Below are positions 15,883 to 24,261 of a stretch of 64,000 bases of DNA, piece after piece (positions within the stretch are counted from its first letter, which is position 1; the number at the start of each line of letters is the position of its first letter). The notes below the pieces were generated by a model, which made no database searches, was not told where the DNA came from, and saw nothing but the letters and a program-made list of their open reading frames with translations. The stretch comes from Nemorincola sp044225795 (GTDB lineage Bacteria > Bacteroidota > Bacteroidia > Chitinophagales > Chitinophagaceae), in the NCBI GenBank assembly GCA_044225795.1, contig JBGAIF010000005.1, positions 1-64,000 of the forward strand, written 5' to 3'. The translations under genes were made by a program, and so were the position numbers.

Positions 15883-18800
15883 TTACAGCATATCTGGCGG
15901 CACATCACCATTCTCCTTATCTTTCTCTTCTTCCCTGATATCAAACTCAATTCCGGGGTCAATGTTCTGAGCCTCAATGATCTGTTGTTTTTCTATGAGG
16001 TCATCATGGTGCGACTTCAGATAGGCTAGTTCCTTTTTGCTATAAGCAAAACGGGAAATGATCACGAATAATACGGGAACAATAAATATGGCAATTGATG
16101 TGGCGGCAAGCATACCTCCAAGTACGGTAAAGCCGATGGTTTGCCGCGCAACGGCGCCTGCCCCGTCAGCCAATACAAGCGGCATAACACCAAGTATGAA
16201 TGCCAGTGATGTCATAATGATAGGACGCAGGCGCAGGCGCACTGCTTCGAGCGTTGCCTTTATAAGGTCTTCACCCTGATCTACACGCTCTTTTGCAAAC
16301 TCCACTATCAGGATAGCATTCTTGGCAGCCAGTCCGATAAGTGTTATTAAACCTATCTGAGCATAAATATTGTTCGACAAGTTCTTAGTGAATGTCAGCA
16401 TCAGGATGGCACCAAATGCACCGATGGGCACTGCAAGTATAACGGACAGCGGTATGGACCAGCTTTCGTAAAGGGCGGCAAGGAATAGGAACACAAATAC
16501 AATGGACAGAATGAATATCTGCACCGTTTTCGAGCCAGCCTGGATCTCTTCATAACTTAACCCGGAGAACTCGTAATCATAACCCTCTGGTAAAACTTTC
16601 TGTGCAATGTCTTTCAATGCCTGCAAAGCTTCCCCGCTGCTATGCCCCGTCTTGGGACTGCCCCCAACCTCAGCCGATCGTGAAATGTTGAAATGCGATA
16701 TGAGTGGTGCTGTCTCTACAGGCTTATAAGTGATGAGCGTACTCAGCGGCAGCATTTGCCCCGACTGATTCCTGACATAGTACTTGTCCATGTCTGAGAT
16801 CATCGTTCGGTAGTTGGTGTCTGCCTGTACCATCACGTGAAAATTTCGATTGTACAACGAAATATCATTTACATAAAAGCTACCCATGTAGCTCTGTATG
16901 GTAGAGAACACCTCAGACAGTGACACCCCCATCTTTTTACACTTTTCCCGGTCCACGGTGACCACGTATCCCGGAGTATGCGCACCGTAATAGGTGACTG
17001 CTTTCTGTATAACAGGATGTTTTGAAGCTTCAGTAACAAACTTATTGACGACTCTTTCAAAAGCCTGAACATCATCAGAGGTTTGCTTCTGTTCCAGTTG
17101 TATCGTAAAACCGGCTGTCTGTCCAATGCCGGGTATGGGCGGCGGAGGCACTACCACATACTTGGCCTGTTTCACACCTTCCGCAGCAATATTTCGCTCC
17201 AGCACTTTAATGATACCCGGCACCTGTTCTTCGGGGTTGGTGCGCTCATCCCAGGGTTTGAGCTGGCAGAAGATGGTGCCTGTATTCGACTTGGTGGCAA
17301 AGTTGGATACATTCAAACCTCCGAGAGCTGCAAAATGGCCAACTCCCGGCGTTTTATGCACTGCTGCCATTATCTTGTTCAGCACCTCGATGGAACGGAC
17401 TGTTGAAGATGCTTCTGGTAGCTCGTAGGTGATGTACATACGCCCGTCATCCTCCTGTGGTATAAATCCGGTTGGCTTTTGGGAGAACAGATAGACAGTG
17501 GCAACGCCAATGCAAACAAGCAATACCACTATATAGCGTGATGCCTTGATACTTCTCCTTACGCCATTGGTATAACCATTTGTAACCCTTTCGAACCATG
17601 CATTGAAACGGAAGAAGAACCTGTTGAGCCCTTTTGCATCTTTATTGATCTTCGATGGTCTCAGAAGCATGGTGCATAGCGCCGGAGTAAGAGAAAGTGC
17701 TACGAATGCAGACAGCACCACAGAGATAGCAATGGTAATGGCAAACTGCTGATACAGGCGGCCAACTATTCCCGGCACAAACCCAACGGGTACAAACACC
17801 GATGCCAATATCAGCGCAATCGCTACCACCGGCCCCGAGATATCTTTCATCGCGTGGTAGGTAGCATCCTTCGGCGACATTTTCTTCTCGTCTATATAAT
17901 GCTGCACAGCCTCTACGACCACTATGGCATCGTCCACCACTATGCCAATCGCCAGAACAAATCCGAACATGGTGAGGATATTGATCGTAAAACCAAACGG
18001 AACAAAAAAGATGAACGTGCCTACAACAGAGACCGGGATAGCGAGCAACGGGATAAGCGTTGCTCTAAGATTTTGCAGGAAGAGGAAAACCACAATAGCC
18101 ACCAGGCCCAGCGCTTCAAGAAGTGTCATCAGCACCTCGTGCATAGAAACCTTAACAACAGTCACAGATTCAAATGGCACAGTATAATCAATGTCAGACG
18201 GGAACGTCTTCTTCAGCTCGTTCATCCGCTTGATCACAGCATTATATGTAGCTACCGCATTGCTGCCCGGCGCAGGGTAGAGTATAAGATAGGATGCCCG
18301 TTTGCCATCAACGAATGAATTACTGGCATAAGAGAACTTACCCAACTGAATGCGGGCAATATCTTTCAGGTAAACAATAGTTCCTGTAGCAGGTATTGTT
18401 TTTACAATAATGTTCTCAAAATCCTCCACTTTTGTCAGCCGTCCGTTTACCTGCAAGCTGTATTCAAATACTTGTTCAGATTGTTGTGGCGGTGTGCCTA
18501 CAGCCCCTGCGGCTACCTGTACATTCTGTTCAGCCAGCGCGTTGTTGATATCTGTTGCTGTCAGATTGTATGCGGCAAGCTTGTCGGGTTTCAGCCACAC
18601 ACGCATACTGAAGTCGTCGGTACGGGTATTGATATCACCTACACCATCTACGCGAAGCAGCACATCTTTAACAAAGATGTTCGTATAGTTATCTACGAAT
18701 GTTACATTGTGCGTTCCTTTTGGTGAATACAAGGCAACAAGCATCAATAATGTAGGGTTACGTTTCTTTACGGTAAGGCCAAGTCGCTTTACCACATCCG

Positions 18801-19158
18801 GTAGTTGGGGAGTGGCAATGCTCACACGGTTTTGAACATCGAGCGTAGCAATATTGATGTTGGTACCAATGTTGAACGTTGCATTAATGGTCATGGCACC
18901 ATTCGAGGTGCTGTTACTTTGCAGGTACATCAGGCCCGGTGAACCATTTATCTGCGACTCCACAGGTGTTGCCATGGTTTGTTCCACAGTTTGTGCATCG
19001 GCGCCTGTATATTGGCCGGTAACCTGCACTATGGGAGGGATAATATCCGGGTATTGGCCAACGGACAGATTCATGATACAAATAGTACCCACCAACACCA
19101 GCACAATAGAGATCACTATTGCGGTTACCGGTCTTTTGATAAATGTATTTGCTATCAT
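15883..19158 (-). CDS. RND efflux pump inner-membrane subunit, HAE1/AcrB family
   Basis: At 1091 residues this has the usual length of HAE1-RND pumps. It begins MIANTFIKRPVTAIVISI, the typical first helix, and shows the two large periplasmic loops and 12 membrane helices. The proton-relay pair Asp409-Asp410 lies in GIVVDDAIVVVE and matches Asp407/Asp408 of AcrB. The last 40 residues form an acidic cytoplasmic tail. It is the last gene of a complete OMF-MFP-RND operon, 15 bp after the fusion protein gene. Substrates are likely hydrophobic drugs, detergents or metabolites. It ends 5 bp from the convergent cyclase gene. Confidence 0.95.
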   Translation of the reverse strand: MIANTFIKRPVTAIVISIVLVLVGTICIMNLSVGQYPDIIPPIVQVTGQYTGADAQTVEQTMATPVESQINGSPGLMYLQSNSTSNGAMTINATFNIGTNINIATLDVQNRVSIATPQLPDVVKRLGLTVKKRNPTLLMLVALYSPKGTHNVTFVDNYTNIFVKDVLLRVDGVGDINTRTDDFSMRVWLKPDKLAAYNLTATDINNALAEQNVQVAAGAVGTPPQQSEQVFEYSLQVNGRLTKVEDFENIIVKTIPATGTIVYLKDIARIQLGKFSYASNSFVDGKRASYLILYPAPGSNAVATYNAVIKRMNELKKTFPSDIDYTVPFESVTVVKVSMHEVLMTLLEALGLVAIVVFLFLQNLRATLIPLLAIPVSVVGTFIFFVPFGFTINILTMFGFVLAIGIVVDDAIVVVEAVQHYIDEKKMSPKDATYHAMKDISGPVVAIALILASVFVPVGFVPGIVGRLYQQFAITIAISVVLSAFVALSLTPALCTMLLRPSKINKDAKGLNRFFFRFNAWFERVTNGYTNGVRRSIKASRYIVVLLVCIGVATVYLFSQKPTGFIPQEDDGRMYITYELPEASSTVRSIEVLNKIMAAVHKTPGVGHFAALGGLNVSNFATKSNTGTIFCQLKPWDERTNPEEQVPGIIKVLERNIAAEGVKQAKYVVVPPPPIPGIGQTAGFTIQLEQKQTSDDVQAFERVVNKFVTEASKHPVIQKAVTYYGAHTPGYVVTVDREKCKKMGVSLSEVFSTIQSYMGSFYVNDISLYNRNFHVMVQADTNYRTMISDMDKYYVRNQSGQMLPLSTLITYKPVETAPLISHFNISRSAEVGGSPKTGHSSGEALQALKDIAQKVLPEGYDYEFSGLSYEEIQAGSKTVQIFILSIVFVFLFLAALYESWSIPLSVILAVPIGAFGAILMLTFTKNLSNNIYAQIGLITLIGLAAKNAILIVEFAKERVDQGEDLIKATLEAVRLRLRPIIMTSLAFILGVMPLVLADGAGAVARQTIGFTVLGGMLAATSIAIFIVPVLFVIISRFAYSKKELAYLKSHHDDLIEKQQIIEAQNIDPGIEFDIREEEKDKENGDVPPDML

Positions 19159-19173
19159 GTTCTTTACTGTGTC

Positions 19174-20331
19174 TTAATGTCCTGAATTCTTCTGAGATCC
19201 TTTTTCTATCGCCAGCATCATGCCGTCATGTAACTTCTGTACACCGTCCACCACTATTCTTTCTCCCTCTTCAAGTCCGGAAAGAACGATCACTTTATCT
19301 TTTATGGTCTGTCCGATAAATATCTTTTTCTGAGCTGCCTTCAGAATGGAGCCACCCGCAGAATCCCTGGCTACAAAAACAGAATATTCGCCCATTTGCT
19401 CAGTTACCGCCTTTAGTGGTATCAGTATCTGCATATTGCTATCGTCATTCTTCACCAGGACCGTACAACTCATGCCTGCTTTGAGCATCGATTCTCTGTT
19501 AGGAAATGACAGCCTGATGGTAATACTACCTGTTTGCGGGTTCACGCCCCTGTCTATCATTGATATTTGCCCGGGATAGGGATAAACAGAGTTGTCCGGC
19601 ATTAAAAGGGTGAATACAGAATCCTTAGTCGGGTCTTTCTTCTGTTGCAATTTTACAAATCTTGGTATTTGTTTTTCGTTTACTACAAAATCTACAAATA
19701 CCGGCCCGTCTGAGGAGATCGTGTTCAACACTGTTTGTCCCGGAGTCACGGTGTTTCCCAGCTTTACCTGCGATATGCCTATTGTTCCGTCAAAAGGGGC
19801 CTTGATCACCGAGAAATTGAGGTCGGTTTGGGTCTTTATGAGATCCTGCCTTGCTGCGGCCAGTTGGTTTTTAGCATTTTGCAATGTCGTCATTGCCCTG
19901 TCCAGTGTCTGTTTTGCGACAGCATCATGCTCATTCAGGTAGATATATCTTTCAGCATCTTTTTGTGCAAGGTCCAGGTTCGACTGGGCAACCTGTACAT
20001 TGGCCTGAACCTGGTTATAACTGGCCTGGTATTTTCTATCGTCAATGGTGTAGAGCTTCTCTCCCTTACTCACATGTCCGCCCTCTTTGAAGAATATACC
20101 GGTAACATAGCCTTCTACTACTGAGCGTACATCTACCTGGTTTTGTGCAACGACCGTGGCCGGGAAGCGCTCGTGATAAATGGCCTGTTCTTTATGTACA
20201 TCTGCCAGGTTCACCGGCACAGGTATGCTTGCCGGATCAGGGGCTTTCTGTTTTTGTTCGCCGCAAGCGCCAGCCATGACAGCCATCACTATCACTGCGC
20301 CTGTTTTCCATAACGACTTGCTCATGGCCAC
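19174..20331 (-). CDS. RND periplasmic adaptor (membrane fusion protein, AcrA type)
   Basis: The 385-residue protein is a predicted lipoprotein (MAGAC, Cys23; an alternative start at Met3 is possible). It has the adaptor domain order: beta-barrel and lipoyl half-motifs around VDVRSVVEGYVTGIFFKEGG, an alpha-hairpin (about 100-160), the second lipoyl half with FSVIKAPFDGTIGISQVKLG, and C-terminal beta-barrel and membrane-proximal domains ending in VVDGVQKLHDGM. It links the RND pump to the outer-membrane channel. It lies 9 bp after the channel gene and 15 bp before the pump gene. Confidence 0.94.
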   Translation of the reverse strand: MAMSKSLWKTGAVIVMAVMAGACGEQKQKAPDPASIPVPVNLADVHKEQAIYHERFPATVVAQNQVDVRSVVEGYVTGIFFKEGGHVSKGEKLYTIDDRKYQASYNQVQANVQVAQSNLDLAQKDAERYIYLNEHDAVAKQTLDRAMTTLQNAKNQLAAARQDLIKTQTDLNFSVIKAPFDGTIGISQVKLGNTVTPGQTVLNTISSDGPVFVDFVVNEKQIPRFVKLQQKKDPTKDSVFTLLMPDNSVYPYPGQISMIDRGVNPQTGSITIRLSFPNRESMLKAGMSCTVLVKNDDSNMQILIPLKAVTEQMGEYSVFVARDSAGGSILKAAQKKIFIGQTIKDKVIVLSGLEEGERIVVDGVQKLHDGMMLAIEKGSQKNSGH

Positions 20332-20340
20332 GTATTCATT

Positions 20341-21678
20341 TTATATATCGGTGGGAATATCCCCCATTGCCCGCTCCAGGTCTATCTTGCTGGACAGTAA
20401 CTGGAAAAGAGCATTCAAGTAATTTATTTCAGATGTCTGTAGATCTGCCTCTGCTATGATAACATCAAGATAGGTTTTCACCCCTTCCGAATATTGCAGC
20501 TTCACGGTAGCATACACTTCTTGTGCCAGCCTCGTGTTCTCTCCCTGCGACAGCAGATAATACAAGTTGCTTTTATAGTTTGCCAGCGCCTGGGTGTATT
20601 GTGCATATATGCCCAGTTTAAGGTTTATCTCGTCCCAGTCAATGCGCTGCTCCTGTAAGTGGGCTTTTCTGATATTCTGGTTCCTTTTAAACCCTGTAAA
20701 GACCGGGATATTGAGCTGCAGCCCAAACAACGAATAGGGATAAGCTTTCTTATACAGATCCGCGAACTGGTTGCTCTCGAATTCGTAATTGTAATTATAA
20801 AACGCCGATAGCGAAGGCAAAAATCCCATCCGGTAGTACAGTGTATTTTGCTGCTGTATCTTCTTTGCCACTAATAGCTGCTGATACTCTATACGTTTGT
20901 CGAACTGAAGCTGCGCTGCCGTATCAGCATATACATCCTGCATCATTGCAGCAGTATCAAATGCCACCTCGAATTTTTTATCGGCCGGAAAGCCCATCAT
21001 CATCTTTAGGGTAGCATACCGGGCAGCTACCTGTTCGTTGGCATTCTTCAATCTTGCCCGCGAATTATTCAACGAGATGGATGCCTGTTTGTAATCGACT
21101 TTGTCCGCTACACCGCTTTTATACCTGTTATAGGCATCAGACAGGTTTTTCGACAGCCTTGCGGTATCCTCGCGATATACACCGGTCTGTTCTATAGAAA
21201 GCAAAAGATCGTAAAACGCCTTGCTCACATTCGTTACCAGGTCTATTTTCTTCGAAATGGTATTTTTACCGGCGGCCTCCTTGTATAGCTTAGCGGTCTT
21301 TGACACCAGCAGCAGATCAGTGGTGAAAATAGTCTGGGTAGCAGTAACAGATGGTATGGAGATATCGGTAGCGCCGCTTTGCACGGGAAGTGGCGCGCCT
21401 GATGCCCTTGAAAATGTAGTTGGTAGCTGGAAATAGTGTTGGTAATTAGCTGCTCCGGACACTTGGGGCAACCATGCGGCGTATGCTATGGCATTATTGG
21501 CGGCGGTTATTTCTTCGTCTATATAAGCCTGGTTGAGCGCCGGTTGGTTCCTGATGGCATATTTAATGCAGTCTGTCAGCGAGAACCGCTCACCTGCTAA
21601 AGTGGCATTGGCATTATTCTGAGCGTAAAGCGAGTAATGGGTCAGGAGTAGTAACAGGAAGATTGGTCGATACAACAT
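20341..21678 (-). CDS. TolC-family outer membrane efflux channel
   Basis: This 445-residue protein has a signal peptide (MLYRPIFLLLLLTHYSLYAQ) and the two-fold repeated TolC helical pattern: FSLTDCIKYAIRNQPALNQA at the first helix, and YNRYKSGVADKVDYKQA and LQYSEGVKTYLDVIIAEA at the equivalent positions of the two halves. Such proteins form trimeric channels through the outer membrane and periplasm. It is the first gene of the efflux operon, so the channel is encoded with its own pump and adaptor. No regulator gene is adjacent. Confidence 0.93.
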   Translation of the reverse strand: MLYRPIFLLLLLTHYSLYAQNNANATLAGERFSLTDCIKYAIRNQPALNQAYIDEEITAANNAIAYAAWLPQVSGAANYQHYFQLPTTFSRASGAPLPVQSGATDISIPSVTATQTIFTTDLLLVSKTAKLYKEAAGKNTISKKIDLVTNVSKAFYDLLLSIEQTGVYREDTARLSKNLSDAYNRYKSGVADKVDYKQASISLNNSRARLKNANEQVAARYATLKMMMGFPADKKFEVAFDTAAMMQDVYADTAAQLQFDKRIEYQQLLVAKKIQQQNTLYYRMGFLPSLSAFYNYNYEFESNQFADLYKKAYPYSLFGLQLNIPVFTGFKRNQNIRKAHLQEQRIDWDEINLKLGIYAQYTQALANYKSNLYYLLSQGENTRLAQEVYATVKLQYSEGVKTYLDVIIAEADLQTSEINYLNALFQLLSSKIDLERAMGDIPTDI

Positions 21679-21727
21679 ACAGGTCTTACAGCTATCGCTT
21701 TATTGACAACAAGATTAAAACTGACCG

Positions 21728-21735
21728 CAAAGTTA
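21728..21735 (-). promoter_or_regulatory. Putative -7 box of the RND efflux operon
   Basis: On the minus strand TAACTTTG followed by CGG matches the extended TAnnTTTGC form. It would give a leader of about 43 nt before the TolC-like gene. No TTTG at the correct distance was found. Confidence 0.5.
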
Positions 21736-21837
21736 TTTATTCGACCTTGTACTGGTTGGTTACTTTTATTGTTTTTATTGATTGGCGGTTAGTTTTTAAA
21801 ACTTATATTTTCCGATAACTGTATAAAAAGCGGGAAA

Positions 21838-22047
21838 TCAATATAACGTACAGTTCCACTTCTCTCCAACCACTACCGTATCATAACCGGAACATTTCTC
21901 CTTAGCTGTATTCTTGTATTCTACGCCCAGGTCTTTGGTGAAAACAACCTGATTATTGTAAGTGCAACCGCAATGATATTCTTTTTTGCAAGACATGTAA
22001 GACAGCGTACATAAAAGAATAATGATAACGGTAAGAGCCTTTCTCAT
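21838..22047 (-). CDS. Small cysteine-containing lipoprotein, function unknown
   Basis: I start at ATG 22047 rather than the longer frame from 22107, because MRKALTVIIILLCTLSYMSC is a complete lipoprotein signal with Cys20 as the acceptor. The mature part is only about 49 residues, with HCGC just after the anchor and two more cysteines near the C-terminus, which may form disulfides. I recognise no family. Similar short lipoproteins are common in Bacteroidetes. It is monocistronic and divergent from the GNAT gene. Confidence 0.7.
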   Translation of the reverse strand: MRKALTVIIILLCTLSYMSCKKEYHCGCTYNNQVVFTKDLGVEYKNTAKEKCSGYDTVVVGEKWNCTLY

Positions 22048-22086
22048 TTTGGGCGTTCTTTGGATAAAGAGCGAATTTAGTTTAAT

Positions 22087-22094
22087 TATCTTTG
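22087..22094 (+). promoter_or_regulatory. Putative -7 box for the GNAT gene
   Basis: TATCTTTG matches TAnnTTTG. A TTTG at 22059-22062 lies 24 nt upstream, a little too far for a good -33 box. The leader to the ATG at 22168 would be about 67 nt. Confidence 0.45.
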
Positions 22095-22167
22095 AACGAA
22101 GAAACATTAATTATTTTTTTATTTAGCCGGTCGTTTTATTCATTAGGCAGTCACAAGATAATAAAAA

Positions 22168-22665
22168 ATGGAAAAGTTGGTTATAAAAACAGCATCTGTT
22201 ACAGAAATACCATTGATCAGGCAATTGGCTGAGGAAATATGGCCCGGCACATACATTCCCATCATTGGCGAAGCTCAGGTTTGCTATATGCTGGACCGGT
22301 TTTATTCTTCCGCTGCTCTGGATGAACAGATGCGCGACGGACACAAGTTCATCATTGGTTATGTTGATTCCTTTCCGGTCGGGTTTGCGGCATGGTCGCT
22401 CATAGAACACAACGTTTATAAATTACATAAGCTGTATATACTTCAGTCGGTTCAGGGAAATGGCTATGGAAAAGCGATGATCGGGTACATTAAGGACGAT
22501 ATAAGAACATTGGGAGCCAATGCCCTCCGGCTGAATGTGAACCGATATAACCAGGCTGCCATATCGTTTTATGAAAAGACGGGGTTCACCCTTTACAAGA
22601 CAGAAGACATTGATATCGGCAACGGCTTTTTTATGAATGACTATATTCTGACGATGCCCATATAA
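22168..22665 (+). CDS. GNAT-family N-acetyltransferase
   Basis: This 165-residue cytoplasmic protein has the whole GNAT fold. The acetyl-CoA pyrophosphate loop is the Q-x-x-G-x-G/A-type VQGNGYGKAM after the strand KLHKLYIL, and the C-terminal motif NRYNQAAISFYEKTGF is typical of GNAT motif B. It transfers an acetyl group from acetyl-CoA to an amine. Small molecules, a protein N-terminus or an antibiotic are all possible acceptors, and the sequence alone does not decide. The gene stands alone between two minus-strand genes. Confidence 0.88.
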   Translation: MEKLVIKTASVTEIPLIRQLAEEIWPGTYIPIIGEAQVCYMLDRFYSSAALDEQMRDGHKFIIGYVDSFPVGFAAWSLIEHNVYKLHKLYILQSVQGNGYGKAMIGYIKDDIRTLGANALRLNVNRYNQAAISFYEKTGFTLYKTEDIDIGNGFFMNDYILTMPI

Positions 22666-22669
22666 AAAA

Positions 22670-22685
22670 GGGCGCAAAAGCGCCC
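22670..22685 (-). terminator. Intrinsic terminator of the NHL protein gene
   Basis: The stem GGGCGC/GCGCCC with an AAAA loop is followed on the minus strand by a run of six T. It lies 23 bp after the stop of the minus-strand NHL gene and just after the stop of the plus-strand GNAT gene. Confidence 0.85.
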
Positions 22686-22708
22686 CGATTATATGATGCC
22701 GATGTCCT

Positions 22709-24103
22709 CTATTTAGAGATCATTATCTGCTCACGGTAAACCTGCTCACCAGAGGTCATTTTAATAATGTAGTTACCGGCAGCGAAGTTGCTGAGATCAA
22801 TAGATAATGATTGAGCAGTGCCACCAACTGTTTTGGAGATGACTACCCTGCCCATCATATCTATAACCGATATGGCAACTCCGCTGGTAGTTGCAGGAAT
22901 TTCGACGTTGATCGAAGTGCTTGCCGGATTAGGGTAAACTTTCAGACTTTGTACACCATTTATCTGATTTACGCCATTAATAATAGACGAAGGGCCAACG
23001 AGCCTGATTACATTATTCCTCTGATCGGCAATATACAAAAGACCGTTGCCATCTATGTTGATACCTGACGGGCCATTCAAAAGCGCGTTTACAGCCAGGT
23101 GGTAGTCGCCCGAATATCCTGCCGCATGGTTGCCGGCAACAGTAGAGATGGTACCTGCAGAGCCTACTTTCCGTATGTTATTATTACCCTGGTCTGCAAT
23201 GAACACGTTCCCCGGTCCATCTGTTGCTACAGCAGCAGGAAACCAAAGCATGGCAGCAGTGGCATTGCCCCCATCGCCGGAGAACCCAGCTACACCAGTT
23301 CCTGCATAAGTTGAAATGACACCCGTTGCATTCACTTTGCGTATCACATTATTGCTTGCGTCAGCAATGTAAACATTGCCATATGCATCTGCAGCCACAC
23401 CTTCAGGGTAATTGAGCCTTGCTGCAGTAGCCGCACCTCCGTCGCCGGAATATCCGCCATGACCAATACCAAGGCCTGCTCCGTAACCATTGCCGGCGAA
23501 CGTGGTGATCGTACCGTCTGTAGCCACTTTCCTGATCACATTGTTAGCGGCATCGCCTATATACAGATTACCATATGGATCAAGTGACAAAGAAGATGGA
23601 TGGTTCAGTTTCGCCATATTTGCAGGACCGCCATCACCACTATAACCTGCTGTGTCTACCCCGGCATAGATGCTCATGATACCGGAATTTGTGATCTTGT
23701 AAACAACATTATTCTCCTGGTCCGATACATAAACCGTATTCAGTGCATCTACAGCCAGACCATACGGCGCACCCATCTTCACGGTAGTTGCGGCAAGCGT
23801 ATCCGTGTACGTAAAACCAGCTATGCCTGTGCCGGCATACGTGGAGATATTTCCCATATCGTCTACCCTGCGCACCACATGATTGGCCATATCAGCTATG
23901 TACACATTCACATATCCGTATGTAGCCACACCTGCCGGACTGCTCAGCTTGGCAGCATAAGCCTGTCCGCCATCACCGGCATAACCACCGGATCCGGTTG
24001 CAGCCCCGTAACCATTACCTGCATAAGTTGTAATGTACTGTGCCTGAGACATGAACGAAGAAAAAACCAGAGCAACAGACAAAAGCGTATACTTTGACTT
24101 CAT
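22709..24103 (-). CDS. T9SS-secreted six-bladed NHL-repeat protein
   Basis: I start at ATG 24103 (MKSKYTLLSV), giving a clean signal peptide ending SQAQ; ATG 24112 is three codons upstream. The 464-residue product has six NHL repeats with the pattern TYAGxGxxGxSGDGG...AxLxxPxGVAxDxxGNVYIAD...NNVIRKV, which should form one closed propeller (about 22-375). A T9SS type A sorting domain follows (VYPNPASTSINVEIP to QIMISK). It is therefore exported and attached to the surface or released. The propeller is closely similar in plan to the N-terminal propeller of the giant protein at 39846-50030. The ligand is unknown. Confidence 0.9.
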   Translation of the reverse strand: MKSKYTLLSVALVFSSFMSQAQYITTYAGNGYGAATGSGGYAGDGGQAYAAKLSSPAGVATYGYVNVYIADMANHVVRRVDDMGNISTYAGTGIAGFTYTDTLAATTVKMGAPYGLAVDALNTVYVSDQENNVVYKITNSGIMSIYAGVDTAGYSGDGGPANMAKLNHPSSLSLDPYGNLYIGDAANNVIRKVATDGTITTFAGNGYGAGLGIGHGGYSGDGGAATAARLNYPEGVAADAYGNVYIADASNNVIRKVNATGVISTYAGTGVAGFSGDGGNATAAMLWFPAAVATDGPGNVFIADQGNNNIRKVGSAGTISTVAGNHAAGYSGDYHLAVNALLNGPSGINIDGNGLLYIADQRNNVIRLVGPSSIINGVNQINGVQSLKVYPNPASTSINVEIPATTSGVAISVIDMMGRVVISKTVGGTAQSLSIDLSNFAAGNYIIKMTSGEQVYREQIMISK

Positions 24104-24159
24104 AAGTAGCATTGTGTAGTAAACAAAATATTCAGAAATATATAAAATTTCTATGAAAG

Positions 24160-24167
24160 CAAATGTA
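24160..24167 (-). promoter_or_regulatory. Putative -7 box of the NHL protein gene
   Basis: On the minus strand TACATTTG matches TAnnTTTG and would give a leader of about 50 nt. No -33 TTTG at standard distance is present. Confidence 0.45.
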
Positions 24168-24214
24168 ACAAAAAGAATCCAACGAACCTATCTGCCCAGA
24201 TATGGGGCTTAAAT

Positions 24215-24243
24215 AAAGACAGCCCCGCAACGGGGCTGTCTTT
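24215..24243 (-). terminator. Strong intrinsic terminator of the 2039-aa adhesin gene
   Basis: The 13-bp perfect stem AAAGACAGCCCCG/CGGGGCTGTCTTT has a 3-nt loop. It lies 18 bp past the stop codon of the minus-strand adhesin gene and upstream of the NHL gene, so the two are separate transcripts. Confidence 0.88.
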
Positions 24244-24261
24244 ATGAGTATTTATAAGGGA